In this document: in pieces, positions 13,118-23,648 of the stretch | Numbering within the stretch: position 1 is the first letter of the stretch | How the letters are laid out: each line of letters opens with the position of its first letter | Source of the DNA: Membranipora membranacea | Lineage: Eukaryota > Bryozoa > Gymnolaemata > Cheilostomatida > Membraniporidae | Reading direction: 5' to 3' | Assembly: GCA_914767715.1 (NCBI GenBank) | Contig: OU612070.1 | Coordinates: 16,011,501 to 16,075,500 of the forward strand | DNA length: 64,000 nucleotides | Notes under the pieces: generated by a model | Databases searched by the model: none | Told to the model about the DNA's origin: nothing | Seen by the model: the letters and a program-made list of their open reading frames with translations, nothing else | Made by a program: the position numbers and the translations under genes

Positions 13118-14113
13118 ATGATGGTGATGGAGAAGAGAGCGATGGTACAAATCATAACAATGGAAGGCATGATGACAATGGTATACCTTTATCACTACCA
13201 ACATTAGATCCAAAGACTGCTTTTGGTGAGTCACAATTTAAGATTTATTCATGAGATAAAATACATTACCAACCTAGAGACCGATCAAAGAATAATCATA
13301 GTAGCGGGCCCACCAGATGAATCTGACTCAGAATAGATATAATATTATAATGAAATTCAAGTCAGCCTCTTCCCAAAACATCTGATAAAATGATTTGCCC
13401 TCACTGATTTTGACAATACAATAAATTAGCCCAGTTTGGTAGCTGGCGTCACAGGAAGAAGTCATCATTATCAGCCAGGTCTACTTTATTGACATCGTCT
13501 TGGAGTTGCAATGTCACAGAAAAGGGGATGACAACTCCAACCATCTATGAGCAGCTATACGTTATTTTTTTAGGCATCTGCAATATCAACTAACATCTGT
13601 TGACAGTTATTGGCCACCAAGGTTTCAATTTTGAGATGGTTCCTGCCCAAGATGAATATCATGGATCCTATCCGTTGTTAACCCATAGTTACATTATAAG
13701 CTGCCACTTGTGTTGTTAATTTTAGAAAGAGTGAAAATGCAACTTCAGAATTAGTACCCGACATTTCACCAATTGATAACACAAAATTATTTTGCTTTTA
13801 GATGAAGGACTCATTTTGACCCCAAAAAAAGAAAAAAAAAAGCCAATAAGTTCTACTCAGGAAGCACCGACTGGTACATATAAATAAACGTTTTCATTGC
13901 TTAGTCTCAGTACAGAAATCAAGCTCGTTGCAGCAAAGATACAGTATCCAGTTGATCTTGAGACTTGAGCAGTATTGTTTGACTGAAAGGATAAGATTGG
14001 GATTGGCATTGGCCATAAAGACCTATTTGTGTTGTATCCTCATACTAATTTTTATTGCAGATATATTCACAATTGTGTGTGGAGTTCGGATAAACCTCAA
14101 ATCAGAGGATTGA
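13118..14113 (+). CDS. Three phase-compatible exon-like segments inside the 5.7-kb element, unknown protein
   Basis: Segment 13118-13225 follows TTTAAAG and ends at GTGAGT. Segment 13802-13873 follows TTTTGCTTTTAG and ends at GTACAT. Segment 14061-14113 follows TTTTTATTGCAG and ends in TGA. All junctions are in the same phase (one base left over), so they join without a frameshift. The first encodes an acidic, Asn/Gly-rich stretch followed by IPLSLPTLDPKTAF; the second continues DEGLILTPKKEKKKPISS; the third is short. An acidic region followed by a lysine cluster resembles a linker with a nuclear localisation signal. No start exon, domain or catalytic residue is recognised. It may be the element's own gene or a captured host fragment, and chance splice sites remain possible. 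Confidence 0.35.
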
Positions 14114-15785
14114 GAGTGAGTTGTTTGTATGTTGATAAATATATTAATACTACCTGGTTGGCGGCGACCATTTCAATCTACATTGCTCAGTTTTTTTTAT
14201 CTGTTTGTCAAGGAGAAGAGTTTGAGAGAACTTGGTTTAGATAAATAGAAATTACTTAAACTTAGTTGAGCTAGGCTAAGGCCAATCTCTTGCATTATTA
14301 GGCTATGCTATGTTTTACCCCAATTTTGTTTGCCTGCATGCACTGCCTTTGCTGCCTGCAAGTAATGGATATGTCTATCTTTCGAAGGTGCTGAGAGGGC
14401 ACTGGGTTACAATGATACTGTAGTGATCGAGAAGATGGGGGATCTCTATAGGGCTGCACCTAATCAGAATCGACGTTAACTTCAGTGTCTTAAAAAAAGA
14501 TGTAAGTAAACCAGCTAATGGCCTGTCATGACAACCTTGATGTTGGTTATGTTGGTTGAGGAGGGGGCACCAACAAAGTTTGTCAAGATATGCTATCTGG
14601 ATCAGTACAATGACATGACATGACACACAGATTTTAAGATTGGCATTTTCAGGTAGTCAAGTTTGCTTGAAACACTAAAGACTATGTAGGGTCTTTCAAG
14701 TAAGTCCTAGCTTAGTTTCTCTGCAAAAATAACAAACAAATAATAAAGGTCATTGCTAGGCAAATTCTAAGTGCGTGATCACTTTTTACTATATGAGCCC
14801 TACTTTGAGTGTACCATCTGGCTCTGTTACCATTCAATCTAACGAATCGTTCAACTATTGAGTTGAGACCTCTGAACAAGAGAGGACAACTCCTTAGAAT
14901 ACAAAGGAGTCTTGAAAGAAGCACTGTATCCCTGCTGTATCAGTGTAGTCGGACCAAATGCATTGTAGGAAACCAACTGTGTTGTTATTCTCCTTTTTAG
15001 AAAGTCATAGAGCTTACTCTGAATGGTGAGAGCAATGACTCCTGCAGCAAAGCTATCAAACCAATTAAATTATTCTCCTCCTCCATTTTTATATTTAATA
15101 AACAAAATTTTTCATCATATGTATATATTTATCATTAAACAGGTATTTTGCAATAAATAAACAACCTGAAAAATCACCACACTCTTTCCTAATAAAATGA
15201 CAATGAGTTTAATTTGAAAGTATCATTATTTAGCTTTGGAGCAGGGAGAATTCTCCCCGTTGTGAGAAGAAACTGTACAAGTGTTCTGCGGATTTGTGCA
15301 GTCTTGGATACTCTCTCTTCATACTTCGACCCAAGTATATAGACATGTCTTATGTTCTGGACTAACCCAACAGTTCTGTAGGCTAGACACTACACTATAT
15401 GCAGCGGTTTCACTGTGGGAAAAAGATTATCAAAGATTAATGTAATGGAGACATAGTATGGAATATCTATAAAAGATTATTAAAACCGTAAGCGGAAACA
15501 ATGTAGGTCCCGGAACATTGGAACAATATATCAAACCAAGACAAACGTAATATGAGGTTTGGAGCTGGACTAAATTAGCCATCATGATTTTATTACCAAG
15601 AAATAATATCACATCATATGTCACACAAAATCTAAAGGTATGGCAACTAAAGGAGAGTTGTCTACTCTTTGGAAGAATAGGGTGATCCACTTGAGATGAC
15701 AGTAACATGAATAAGGTGAGAAACCAAAATACATATTAAAGTAGTCACTGAATGAAAAGTACACAAAACATTGCACATTATTATA

Positions 15786-16009
15786 AATGCGCATTGCTAG
15801 AACTGCGCATTGTTAGAAATGCGCATTGTTATAACTGCGCATTTCTAGAACTGCGCATTCTTAGAACTGCGCATTCTTAAAACTGCGCATTCTTAGAACT
15901 GCGCATTCTTAAAACTGCGCATTCTTAGAACTGCGCATTCTTAAAACTGCGCATTCTTAGAACTGCGCATTCTTAAAACTGCGCATTCTTATAACTGCGC
16001 ATAACAAAA
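15786..16009. repeat. 16-bp satellite, about 14 units with GCGCATT core
   Basis: Fourteen consecutive units of about 16 bp, consensus AACTGCGCATTCTTAG. The middle units alternate between CTTAG and CTTAA endings, giving a 32-bp higher-order period. The GCGCATT core also recurs in both ends of the 5.7-kb element, which argues that the array belongs to it. Confidence 0.95.
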
Positions 16010-16067
16010 TGATTGATGGAAATTTGTCATACAACATTGACTGTAATGAAGTACCAGACCTGCCAAA

Positions 16068-16210
16068 ACTCCAGTCACTAATTTTGAGTCACCCTATTTT
16101 CACACCTCAAATAACACAGGTTGGATCACAGGTCTACTCCAAAAACCTGGGATTTTTGAGAAGACCTGTGATCCAACCTGTGTTATTTGAGGTGTGAAAA
16201 TAGGGATTTT
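16068..16210. repeat. Long imperfect hairpin
   Basis: The arm CACCTCAAATAACACAGGTT with the following GGATCACAGGTCT pairs with its reverse complement further right. A degenerate third copy (AAATCCCAGGTTTTGGAGTAG) lies just beyond. Stem length is roughly 50 bp. It may be a small foldback insertion next to the satellite. Confidence 0.8.
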
Positions 16211-16769
16211 GGAGTGAAATCCCAGGTTTTGGAGTAGACCTGTGGGTTGGATAGAAAGATGGCAGAGCAGTCTAGGCTAGGGCCATCCATCAAGACCCAG
16301 GGCCATTCCCATGGGCTGTTGCATGTAAATCCATGGCTATCCATGCATGCAACTTTGGCCAAAATGAGTGAGTGATACCTTGATGTAAAGTAATGTTACC
16401 TGGTAAGTGTTCTTCTTGTGGTTCTTTATAGCTGGCCAGCCCTAACTCATTTAACTATCTATGTATAAGTTTCTTCATTAATTTGTCTGCTTCAGGCTCC
16501 TCATGGTGATCCACTAACTAACTCCAAAACCAAAGAGCCACAATCCATTTGTGTCCTCCACATAAGAGTGCGATCACATGACCAACATGTGATGTAAATA
16601 ATAATACAACAGACCTAAGACATTGACTCAATGATTGATCAAGAAGAATTGGCATCTCACAATCTCCCATGTGAGTAGTTTGAAATAGTTCCAGGGTCAT
16701 GGCAGGTATGGTAGTGGTGTAAGTGCCTATCACAAAGCCCATCTTTGATAATACAGTCATTACCCAAAA

Positions 16770-16920
16770 CAGGTTTAACTGCGAGTTAGTGAGTTAGCAT
16801 GTTAATTAATGCGCATTAGCGAGTTAGCGAGTTAGCATGTTAACTAATGCGCATTAGCGACTTAGCGAGTTAGCATGTTAATTAATGCGCATTAATAAAG
16901 GTGCTACGGGCCGCCATATG
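16770..16920 (-). repeat. Right terminal inverted repeat with subterminal tandem units
   Basis: Inverted counterpart of 11199-11303 with about three units of AATGCGCATTAGCGAGTTAGC plus ATGTTAA, ending in GGGCCGCCATATG. It is longer than the left end by one unit, so the array has expanded or contracted. Confidence 0.75.
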
Positions 16921-18011
16921 TTGCAAGTACACTGTTTGGAGACTTTCCATCCTTATGTTACATCAATGGAAATGCAAACTTGAAAAACCCATTACGGAAT
17001 CCTCCCTACGATGACACCGATATCTGAAGTTAATCCGGATATATGCTATAATTGACTCCATGAACTCTAGGGTAAGACAATGTATTTCACAATTTAAACA
17101 AGCCTAGCCAAAAGAATTTTTTATGTGGCCTTCACTTTGATAACATGTCCGATTTTCCTAGTACTGTTCTGTTAGAGCAAAAATTCCAACAGACTGTATC
17201 TTGTTATGGCTTGATTGTTGCCTAAATTTGTTGTTTTCAACATTGATTCTTTATTTGTCCCACCAACAACATTGATCTGACCACCTGAGCTGAACAGCTA
17301 TTCATCTTTTTGGTAGGGTCAAGGTCGGTCCCATGTCTTTAAATGACCCAGCAGTTGTGGTAAAACGCATTATCTTTTAAATTTAATGTTAACACCAAAG
17401 TACATCAGACTGTAGTAAGGGTAGTCAATGATGCCGATATGTAATAATCTATATGAAATGTGCTTATGAAACGTGACTGGGTTCTTAACACAAGTTCTTG
17501 CACAGACACTGTTTGGAGACTTTCCATCCTTATGTTACATCAATGGAAATTCAAACTTGAAATACCCATTACGGAATCCTCCCTACGATGACACCGATAT
17601 CTGAAGTTAATCCGGATAAAATATGCTATAATTGACACCATGAACTCTAGGGTAAGACAATGTATTTTACAATTTAAACAAGCCTAGCCAAAAGAATTTT
17701 TTATGTGGCCTTCACTTTAAAAACATGTCCAATTTTTCTAGTATTGATCTGTTAGAGCAAAAATTCCAACAGACGGTATCTTGTTATAAATAATAACATT
17801 GGCCTGTGACAAGAATCAACTGCTTTGGCTTGATTGTTGCCTAAATTTGTTGTTTTCAACATTGATTCTTTATTTGTCCCACCAACCACATTGATCTGAC
17901 CACCTGAGCTGAACAGCTATGCATCTTTTCGGTAGGGTCAAGGTCGGTCCCATGTCTTTAAATGACCCAGCAGTTGTGGTAAAACGCATTATCTTTTAAA
18001 TTTAATGTTAA

Positions 18012-18366
18012 AGGGCAACCAAGGTTTCGCAGCAATGCATTAATGGGTAGCAAATAGTGTGCTGGGCAGCATCAGCTTTGTGCATTACGCGATGCAAAAC
18101 TCAAAGTAGTTGCTGACTCTAAGCTGGGTAACACTTCAGTTTAGGGGAGGTTCCAAGACTTTGCTGTAATAATTATAGAGCACAGGCTAAATAATAACAG
18201 GAACAGGAAACTGCTATGTGGTATTCTCTTTTAGCTGAGTCTGAGTGCCTGATGGAAGAAATGTTTCACAAGAATTCTGGCTGAATAATCATCCGAATTA
18301 AATTTTGTCTTTTTCCCCATGCAGAAGGTGCAATCTGCTATTAATCCTTGAAACCTTGGTTGCACT
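18012..18366. mobile_element. 355-bp MITE with 17-bp inverted ends and TTAA duplication
   Basis: Ends AGGGCAACCAAGGTTTC and, inverted, AGTGCAACCAAGGTTTC differ at one position. TTAA flanks both sides (18008-18011 and 18367-18370). Unit 1 of the tandem array carries the uninterrupted site (TTTAATGTTAACACCAAAG, near 17385), which proves a precise insertion with TTAA duplication. There is no coding capacity. It would be moved in trans by a TTAA-specific transposase. Confidence 0.93.
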
Positions 18367-18466
18367 TTAACACCAAAGTACATCAGACTGTTGTAAGGGT
18401 AGTCAATAATGCCGACAAGTAATAATCTACATGAAATGTGCTTATGAAACGTGACTGGGTTCTTGG

Positions 18467-19010
18467 CCGTGAATACAAAATCATGGCTGAATCATTGTAT
18501 AAACAAATTTTATCTAGGCAAAAATCCATTCTGGACCATCAAAAGCTGGTAACGTTGCATGCTGAAAGTCAAATTTGAATATTGCAAGGGGTTTAGATAG
18601 ACTAGAGAGAGAGAGAGATTGTTTATTGCGTATCATCAATGATGAAGCAGAATTATGGTGACTGTAAGAAGGCGTTATCATTTAGGAGTCTGATACTAAA
18701 AGGTATGAAACTGTTTAAAAATCGAGTTGTGCGGCACTTAGCTGATAAAAATGTTTTCATAATGGAGTTACATTTGATCTACTGCCAACAAAGCAGAAGA
18801 TAGAGTGATAGAGTCATTCGGGGTACTGAAAACTTCATACTGATGTTTAAATATAATTGATCATTTTCGAAACAACTGTTATATCCCTATTATGCTCTTT
18901 GGTCCAGTGTAATCTCTTACAAAATCTATTATAATCTATAACTATTATGCTGCCAACATATTGCCTTTTCTAGTAGAATATGTTCTGCAAGTTTTCTCAA
19001 AGGAATGTTT
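18467..19010. other. Unique sequence between array units 2 and 3
   Basis: Replaces the normal junction between units. It contains a short GA repeat at about 18603-18618 and, at 18970-19010, a stretch (TAGTAGAATATGTTCTGCAA) that recurs before unit 4 at 19933. No gene recognised. Confidence 0.6.
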
Positions 19011-19735
19011 AACACAAGTTCTTGCACGGACACTGTTTGGAGACTTTCCATCCTTATGTTACATCAATGGAAAATAAAACTTGAAAAACCCATTACGGAA
19101 TCCTCCCTATGATGACACCGATATCTGAAGTTAATCCGGATATATGCTATAATTGACTCCATGTACTCTAGGGTAAGACAATGTATTTTACAATTTAAAC
19201 AAGCCTAGCCAAAAGGATTTGTTATGTGGCCTTCACTTTAAAAACATGTCTGATTTTTCTAGTATTGTTCTGTTAGAGCAAAAATTTCGACAGATGGTAT
19301 CATGTTATATACAATAACATTGGCCTGTGACAAGAATCAACTGCTTTGGCTTGATTGTTGCCTAAATTTGTTGTTTTCAACATTGATTCTTTATTTGTCC
19401 CACCAACTACATTGATCTGACCACCTGAGCTGAACAGCTATGCATCTTTTCGGTGGGGTTTCACTGCGTTTCATACTCAAGAATTGCTGGTTTGGGCTAT
19501 AAAAAAAATCGATATAACCTTGAAGGATTGAGATATACCCACCAAATTCTGAGAAAAATGTATCAAATGAGAAAAATACTCCTGCCAACTAGACACAAAA
19601 AAAACCCTAGTTGATTGAAACAAGTTCAGATTTCATCTGATTATTAACCAGCTTTAATACTTAGGGAGGTATTGTCATATTCAGAAAAGAAAAGCTCGAT
19701 GCTGCTGAAGGAATATCAATAGTAATGTAGGATGT

Positions 19736-19935
19736 AGAGTTCATGGAGTCAATTATAGCATATTATATCCGGATTAACTTCAGATATCGGTGTCATCGTA
19801 GGGAGGATTCCGTAATGGGTATTTCAAGTTTTAATTTCCATTGATGTAAAATAAGGATTCGTTTCTCATCTTCATAAATGATTTATTAACTTCATCAAAA
19901 TCAGACTCATCATCATATGCATATGCTGATGATAG
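19736..19935 (+). repeat. Inverted copy of array unit joined to a short reverse-transcriptase fragment
   Basis: 19736-19850 is the reverse complement of the front of the tandem unit (CCGGATTAACTTCAGATATC and so on). It is followed at about 19856-19930 by a plus-strand piece that encodes FLIFINDLLTSSKSDSSSYA-YADD. That piece is identical over about 73 bases to the same part of the LINE at 24556-26130. The junctions look like a rearrangement or filler-DNA repair event. Confidence 0.8.
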
Positions 19936-20702
19936 TAGAATATGTTCTGCAAGTTTTCTCAAAGGAATGTTTAACATAAGTTGTTGCACGGGCACTGTTT
20001 GGAGACTTTCCATCTTTATGTTACATCAATGGAAATTAAAACTTAAAATACCCATTACGGAATCCTCCCTACGATGACACCGATATCTGAAGTTAATCCG
20101 GATATAATATGCTATAATTGACTCCATGAACTCTAGGGTAAGACAATGTATTTTACAATTTAAACAAGCCTAGCCAAAAGAATTTTTTATGTGGCCTTCA
20201 CTTTAAAAGCATGTCCGATTTTTCTAGTATTGTTCTGTTAGAGCAAAAATTCCAACAGACGGTATCATCTTATATAATATAATAACATTGGCCTGTGACA
20301 AGAATCAACTGCTTTGGCTTGATTGTTGCCTAAATTTGTTGTTTTCAACATTGATTCTTTATTTGTCCCACCAACTACATTGATCTGACCACCTGAGCTG
20401 AACAGCTATGCATCTTTTCGGTGGGGTTTCACTGCGTTTCATACTCAAGAATTGCTGGTTTGGGCTATAAAAAAAATCGATATGACCTTGAAGGATTGAG
20501 ATATGACCGCCAAATTCTGAGAAAAACATATCAAATGAGAAAAATACTCGTGCCAACTAGACACAAAAAAAACCCTGGTTGATTGAAACAAGTTCAGATT
20601 TCATCTGATTATTAACCAGCTTTAATACTTAGGGAGGTATTGTCATATTCAGAAAAGAAAAGCTCGATGCTGCTGAAGGAATATCAATAGTAATGTAGGA
20701 TA

Positions 20703-22364
20703 TCCCTCTCATGGTGTTGAACTAAGTTTCAATATTCAGCACCGAAGTTTGCAAAACAGGGTGAAGTTGCCCTCTCTCATTTTCTACAAGGACAACTCCG
20801 AATCATAAAATCAATTGGGCATTGCAATAGCTGTTCTAATAGGTACCAGTGCATTTTATAATGTAGGTACCTATTGGCAAGAGCTGGCAGTGATTTGCCT
20901 GCACCAAGTGATTGTATGTAATAATATAATGTTCACCGCATGGAAGTTTAAAAAAAACACTATTCAGCATGTAAATGTTCTCCTATTTTGTGTTTGATGA
21001 ATGTGCACACCTCCACATTGCTAAGAAAAGTTGAAAGTTAAAAAATTAGAAAAATGCTCCAATGCTTACTGGTTCACAAAAAATCGCAAAACTGAGAAGA
21101 TTGCCAATAATCAATGTAAACAGTTTAACAGAAAGCTTCCAGCTTTGAGGTCTTCCAACACAAGAATGTTTTATTTTGATTTACAAACTAAATGGAGGTC
21201 CGATAATGTTTTGAATTGCCTGTTAGTGTGAGTCTCTAGAGCTCGAATCTAGGAGTTACTCTGATAAAAAAGAAACATACATGCAAAAAAGATCAACCAT
21301 TGGTTAGATAAGTGACTTTCCAGTGCCAATAATATATGATTGTGAACATTGAGGCCGTCTGGGTCCTGGAAGCTATTCTGCTACAAGCAAAAACAGAGCA
21401 CCATCTGCTGATTCCGCATATCGGAGTGATTCCCTAGCCTTGTGGACTACTGCAAGAAACTAATGGAAAGGAATAGAGGACACCTTCTGTCCCTTTTAAC
21501 TTTTAGAAATCAGTAAATTAAATTGAGAGTTGTCTCTGTGCTGGTATATGGCGTTCGTGTTAAATTGCCGACAGACTTGTGGGTTATGATTAAGTTTATT
21601 TTGAAGTCGTAACCTATAAAAAACAATGACGACAATGTAACAACAGAACAGGACAAGACAAAACGGATTAACATGTGGTATGCGATGAAGCTTAACATAA
21701 AACTAAATTCGATATCAGAATTGAAAACAAGACAAAAACAATAAACATAGTAGGTGAATTACAAAATGAATTTAAACTCTTACAATTATTGATGGAGTGG
21801 ACGTTGAAAACACCAGCGAGAATACAACTCCTCCAAGTAGATTATTTAGCCACTAAAAAGAGTATAGTTTTATATAATGTTCGGTGATATAATGATTACT
21901 GAATACAGAATACTGACATAATAAAACGCTTTCAAATTTAAGATACAATCATCGCAACCGAAAAAGTCTACACAAACAATTTGCTACATTTAGGGACGCA
22001 TCAGATTAATCTTAGTAATTTAAAAAATTTAACTTACATTAGTGTAGGGTTCTAGGCGTTTCTTGGAGCGAGTTGAAAACATAATAATACAAATACAAGA
22101 AGTTAACTGGCGGCCAGAGATAATCCTTCCTCTGAGCTGCCGCATGTAATAATGCTGGCTGATGGTCCAAACAAATGAGTCATAGCTATAGAACGATGAG
22201 ATAGCGCAAACAGCTTAGAGAAATAGCTGGCTGCTTTAGCTATATTTAATATTGGTTATAATAAGGTCAAATAATAATGAATGCTAATTACCTTAATTAA
22301 CTGGTCTTTTAAATTTCTTATCGCATCGAAAAAAAACATTTATAAATAAAAATGTCCATCCCAA
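20703..22364. other. Intergenic, no gene recognised
   Basis: AT-rich and mostly unique. A small inverted motif (ATAGGTACC / GGTACCTAT) lies at about 20838-20876. The short plus-strand frames at 20815 and 21031 show no family features. Confidence 0.5.
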
Positions 22365-22631
22365 AACAGTCTCCTACTTTCAACAAAACGGTTGCAAAAT
22401 AACATAATAAATTGCAGTGGTTCTGTTGCAAATTTCTTTTATGAAATCACTTGAGTGCACAATTTCAGTAGCTTCAAACTGAACTCGTTGCATTGAGATT
22501 GCTTGAATGGAATCTTGCATTCATCACAGGAGTGACACTCTTAAACAGATTTATATTTTTATGAATTATCTATGTGACATGTACATTCATGGATGGAGCA
22601 CACATCGGAGTTTCTTTTATTCTTGACCTAT

Positions 22632-22840
22632 TCGTTAAGATCAAAGTGTCACTGCCAATGACCAATGTTCAGTTATTGCAACTCGCTGCACTCCTCACCT
22701 CTAGGATGCATTCTAGTTTTCTAGGATGTATCACATTCTCAGTATGAGGATTAAGGCACCTTGTGTCTCTCTTTAGGGCCAGCCCAATCGTTTGTTTCTT
22801 ACTAAACAGAAACTTCTTTTATTCTATAAATCTCAATCAC
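22632..22840 (+). repeat. Decayed U2-snRNA-headed unit, left arm
   Basis: Counterpart of the units at 35721-36396. The U2-like head has decayed here (only AAGATCAAAGTGT is clear at about 22638), but the body (CTCTAGGATGCATTCTAG, TTTCTTACTAAACAG) is well preserved. It lies about 0.8 kb upstream of the IGFBP-like gene. Confidence 0.7.
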
Positions 22841-23588
22841 TCATGGCAGACTGTAAATATGATCCATCCATCCATTCTAGCGCCTCAGTGCTGGAAGCCC
22901 CTGGAATTATGTCGGAAGTTTGTCAATCTTGGAGTTGACATTTTCTGTTATTGCTATTTAACCTTTGATTTATGTTCAAATCAGTTGCAGATGACAATCT
23001 TTTACTTTGCAAGTGAGACCAATAATCAAATCTCAATAATACAAAACAGTGAAACAAAAACCTACAAATATAACAATATATAACAATATATAACAACCAA
23101 ATTTTGACATATGTATGTATGTATGTGTTTATTTCACAACCAAAATATCATTTTCCAGTGAAAGAAATGATAAAACTAGGTTGGTTATAGAAAAAAAAAG
23201 TATTTCATGCATTATAATGCCACATGAAAAACTGAAAAAAAATCTTCTTGCGCTTCTCAGTTCGACCACTTCTCAGGATGGTACATAGGGGTTATGATCC
23301 ATATCAATGCTGACCTTATAATGTGAAATGACATAACGCTATTGCCTCCTATGTGGGTGCCATATTTTGTCAATCTTATTATGTTGATAGCAATGATGGG
23401 TTGTATACAGTAGGCCTATCATCACCATCATCATGTAATTGTAGACTAGTTTCCTCATAACATAACATCGAGTTTCCTCGTAACATGCCATCGAGTTCCT
23501 GGTAAACACGGCATATAACTGACTTTAAGTTCTTATTTCATTCATTCAAAGCAAAGACTTCATAGAATAAGGCAGACTGTCTTGTACA

Positions 23589-23594
23589 TATAAA
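23589..23594 (+). promoter_or_regulatory. TATA box of IGFBP-like gene A
   Basis: TATAAA lies 60 bp before the ATG, in a stretch conserved with the other arm, where the matching position reads CATAAAA. Spacing would allow a 5' untranslated region of about 30 bases. Confidence 0.5.
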
Positions 23595-23648
23595 GTGAGT
23601 TATCATTGCACTGCAAATTTAGGAGATCGTTCTATAAAAAATATCAAG

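Larger units (their letters stand above)
11199..16920. mobile_element. 5.7-kb element with tandem-repeat inverted ends and 3-bp TTG target duplication
   Basis: Both ends begin CATATGGCGGCCC and read on through CACCTTTATTAATGCGCATTA in inverted orientation, then through short tandem repeats built from TAATGCGCATTAG and GTTAGCATGTTA. Left flank ...AAGTTGTTG and right flank TTGCAAGTACACTG share TTG. A related empty site exists at about 19977-19998 (AAGTTGTTGCACGGGCACTG), so the insertion point and a 3-bp duplication are supported inside the window. The interior holds a 48-bp hairpin, a 16-bp satellite with the same GCGCATT core and three phase-compatible exon-like segments (13118-14113). No catalytic transposase motif was found. 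The superfamily is unknown to me; CACTA-like or Academ-like elements with short duplications are possibilities. Confidence 0.7.
16930..20702 (+). repeat. Tandem array of a ~577-bp repeat, four units plus an inverted piece
   Basis: Units start at CACTGTTTGGAGACTTTCC: 16930, 17507, 19031 and 19993. Unit 1 is complete (577 bp). Unit 2 is interrupted by a MITE at 18012-18366 and then diverges at about 18466. Units 3 and 4 follow the same first ~440 bp and then share a different 3' part (from GTGGGGTTTCACTGCG) with each other. The minus-strand frames at 19391-19588 and 20359-20556 are merely the same repeat twice. No gene is supported. The 5.7-kb element at 11199 sits in what looks like a further unit. 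Confidence 0.9.

Noticed and set aside
15786-16009. CRISPR array
   Set aside because: Units are contiguous 16-bp repeats with no unique spacers, in a eukaryotic setting.
19391-20556. Two similar ~65-residue minus-strand frames suggesting a gene pair
   Set aside because: They lie in units 3 and 4 of the tandem array; similarity reflects the repeat, and unit 1 does not keep the frame.
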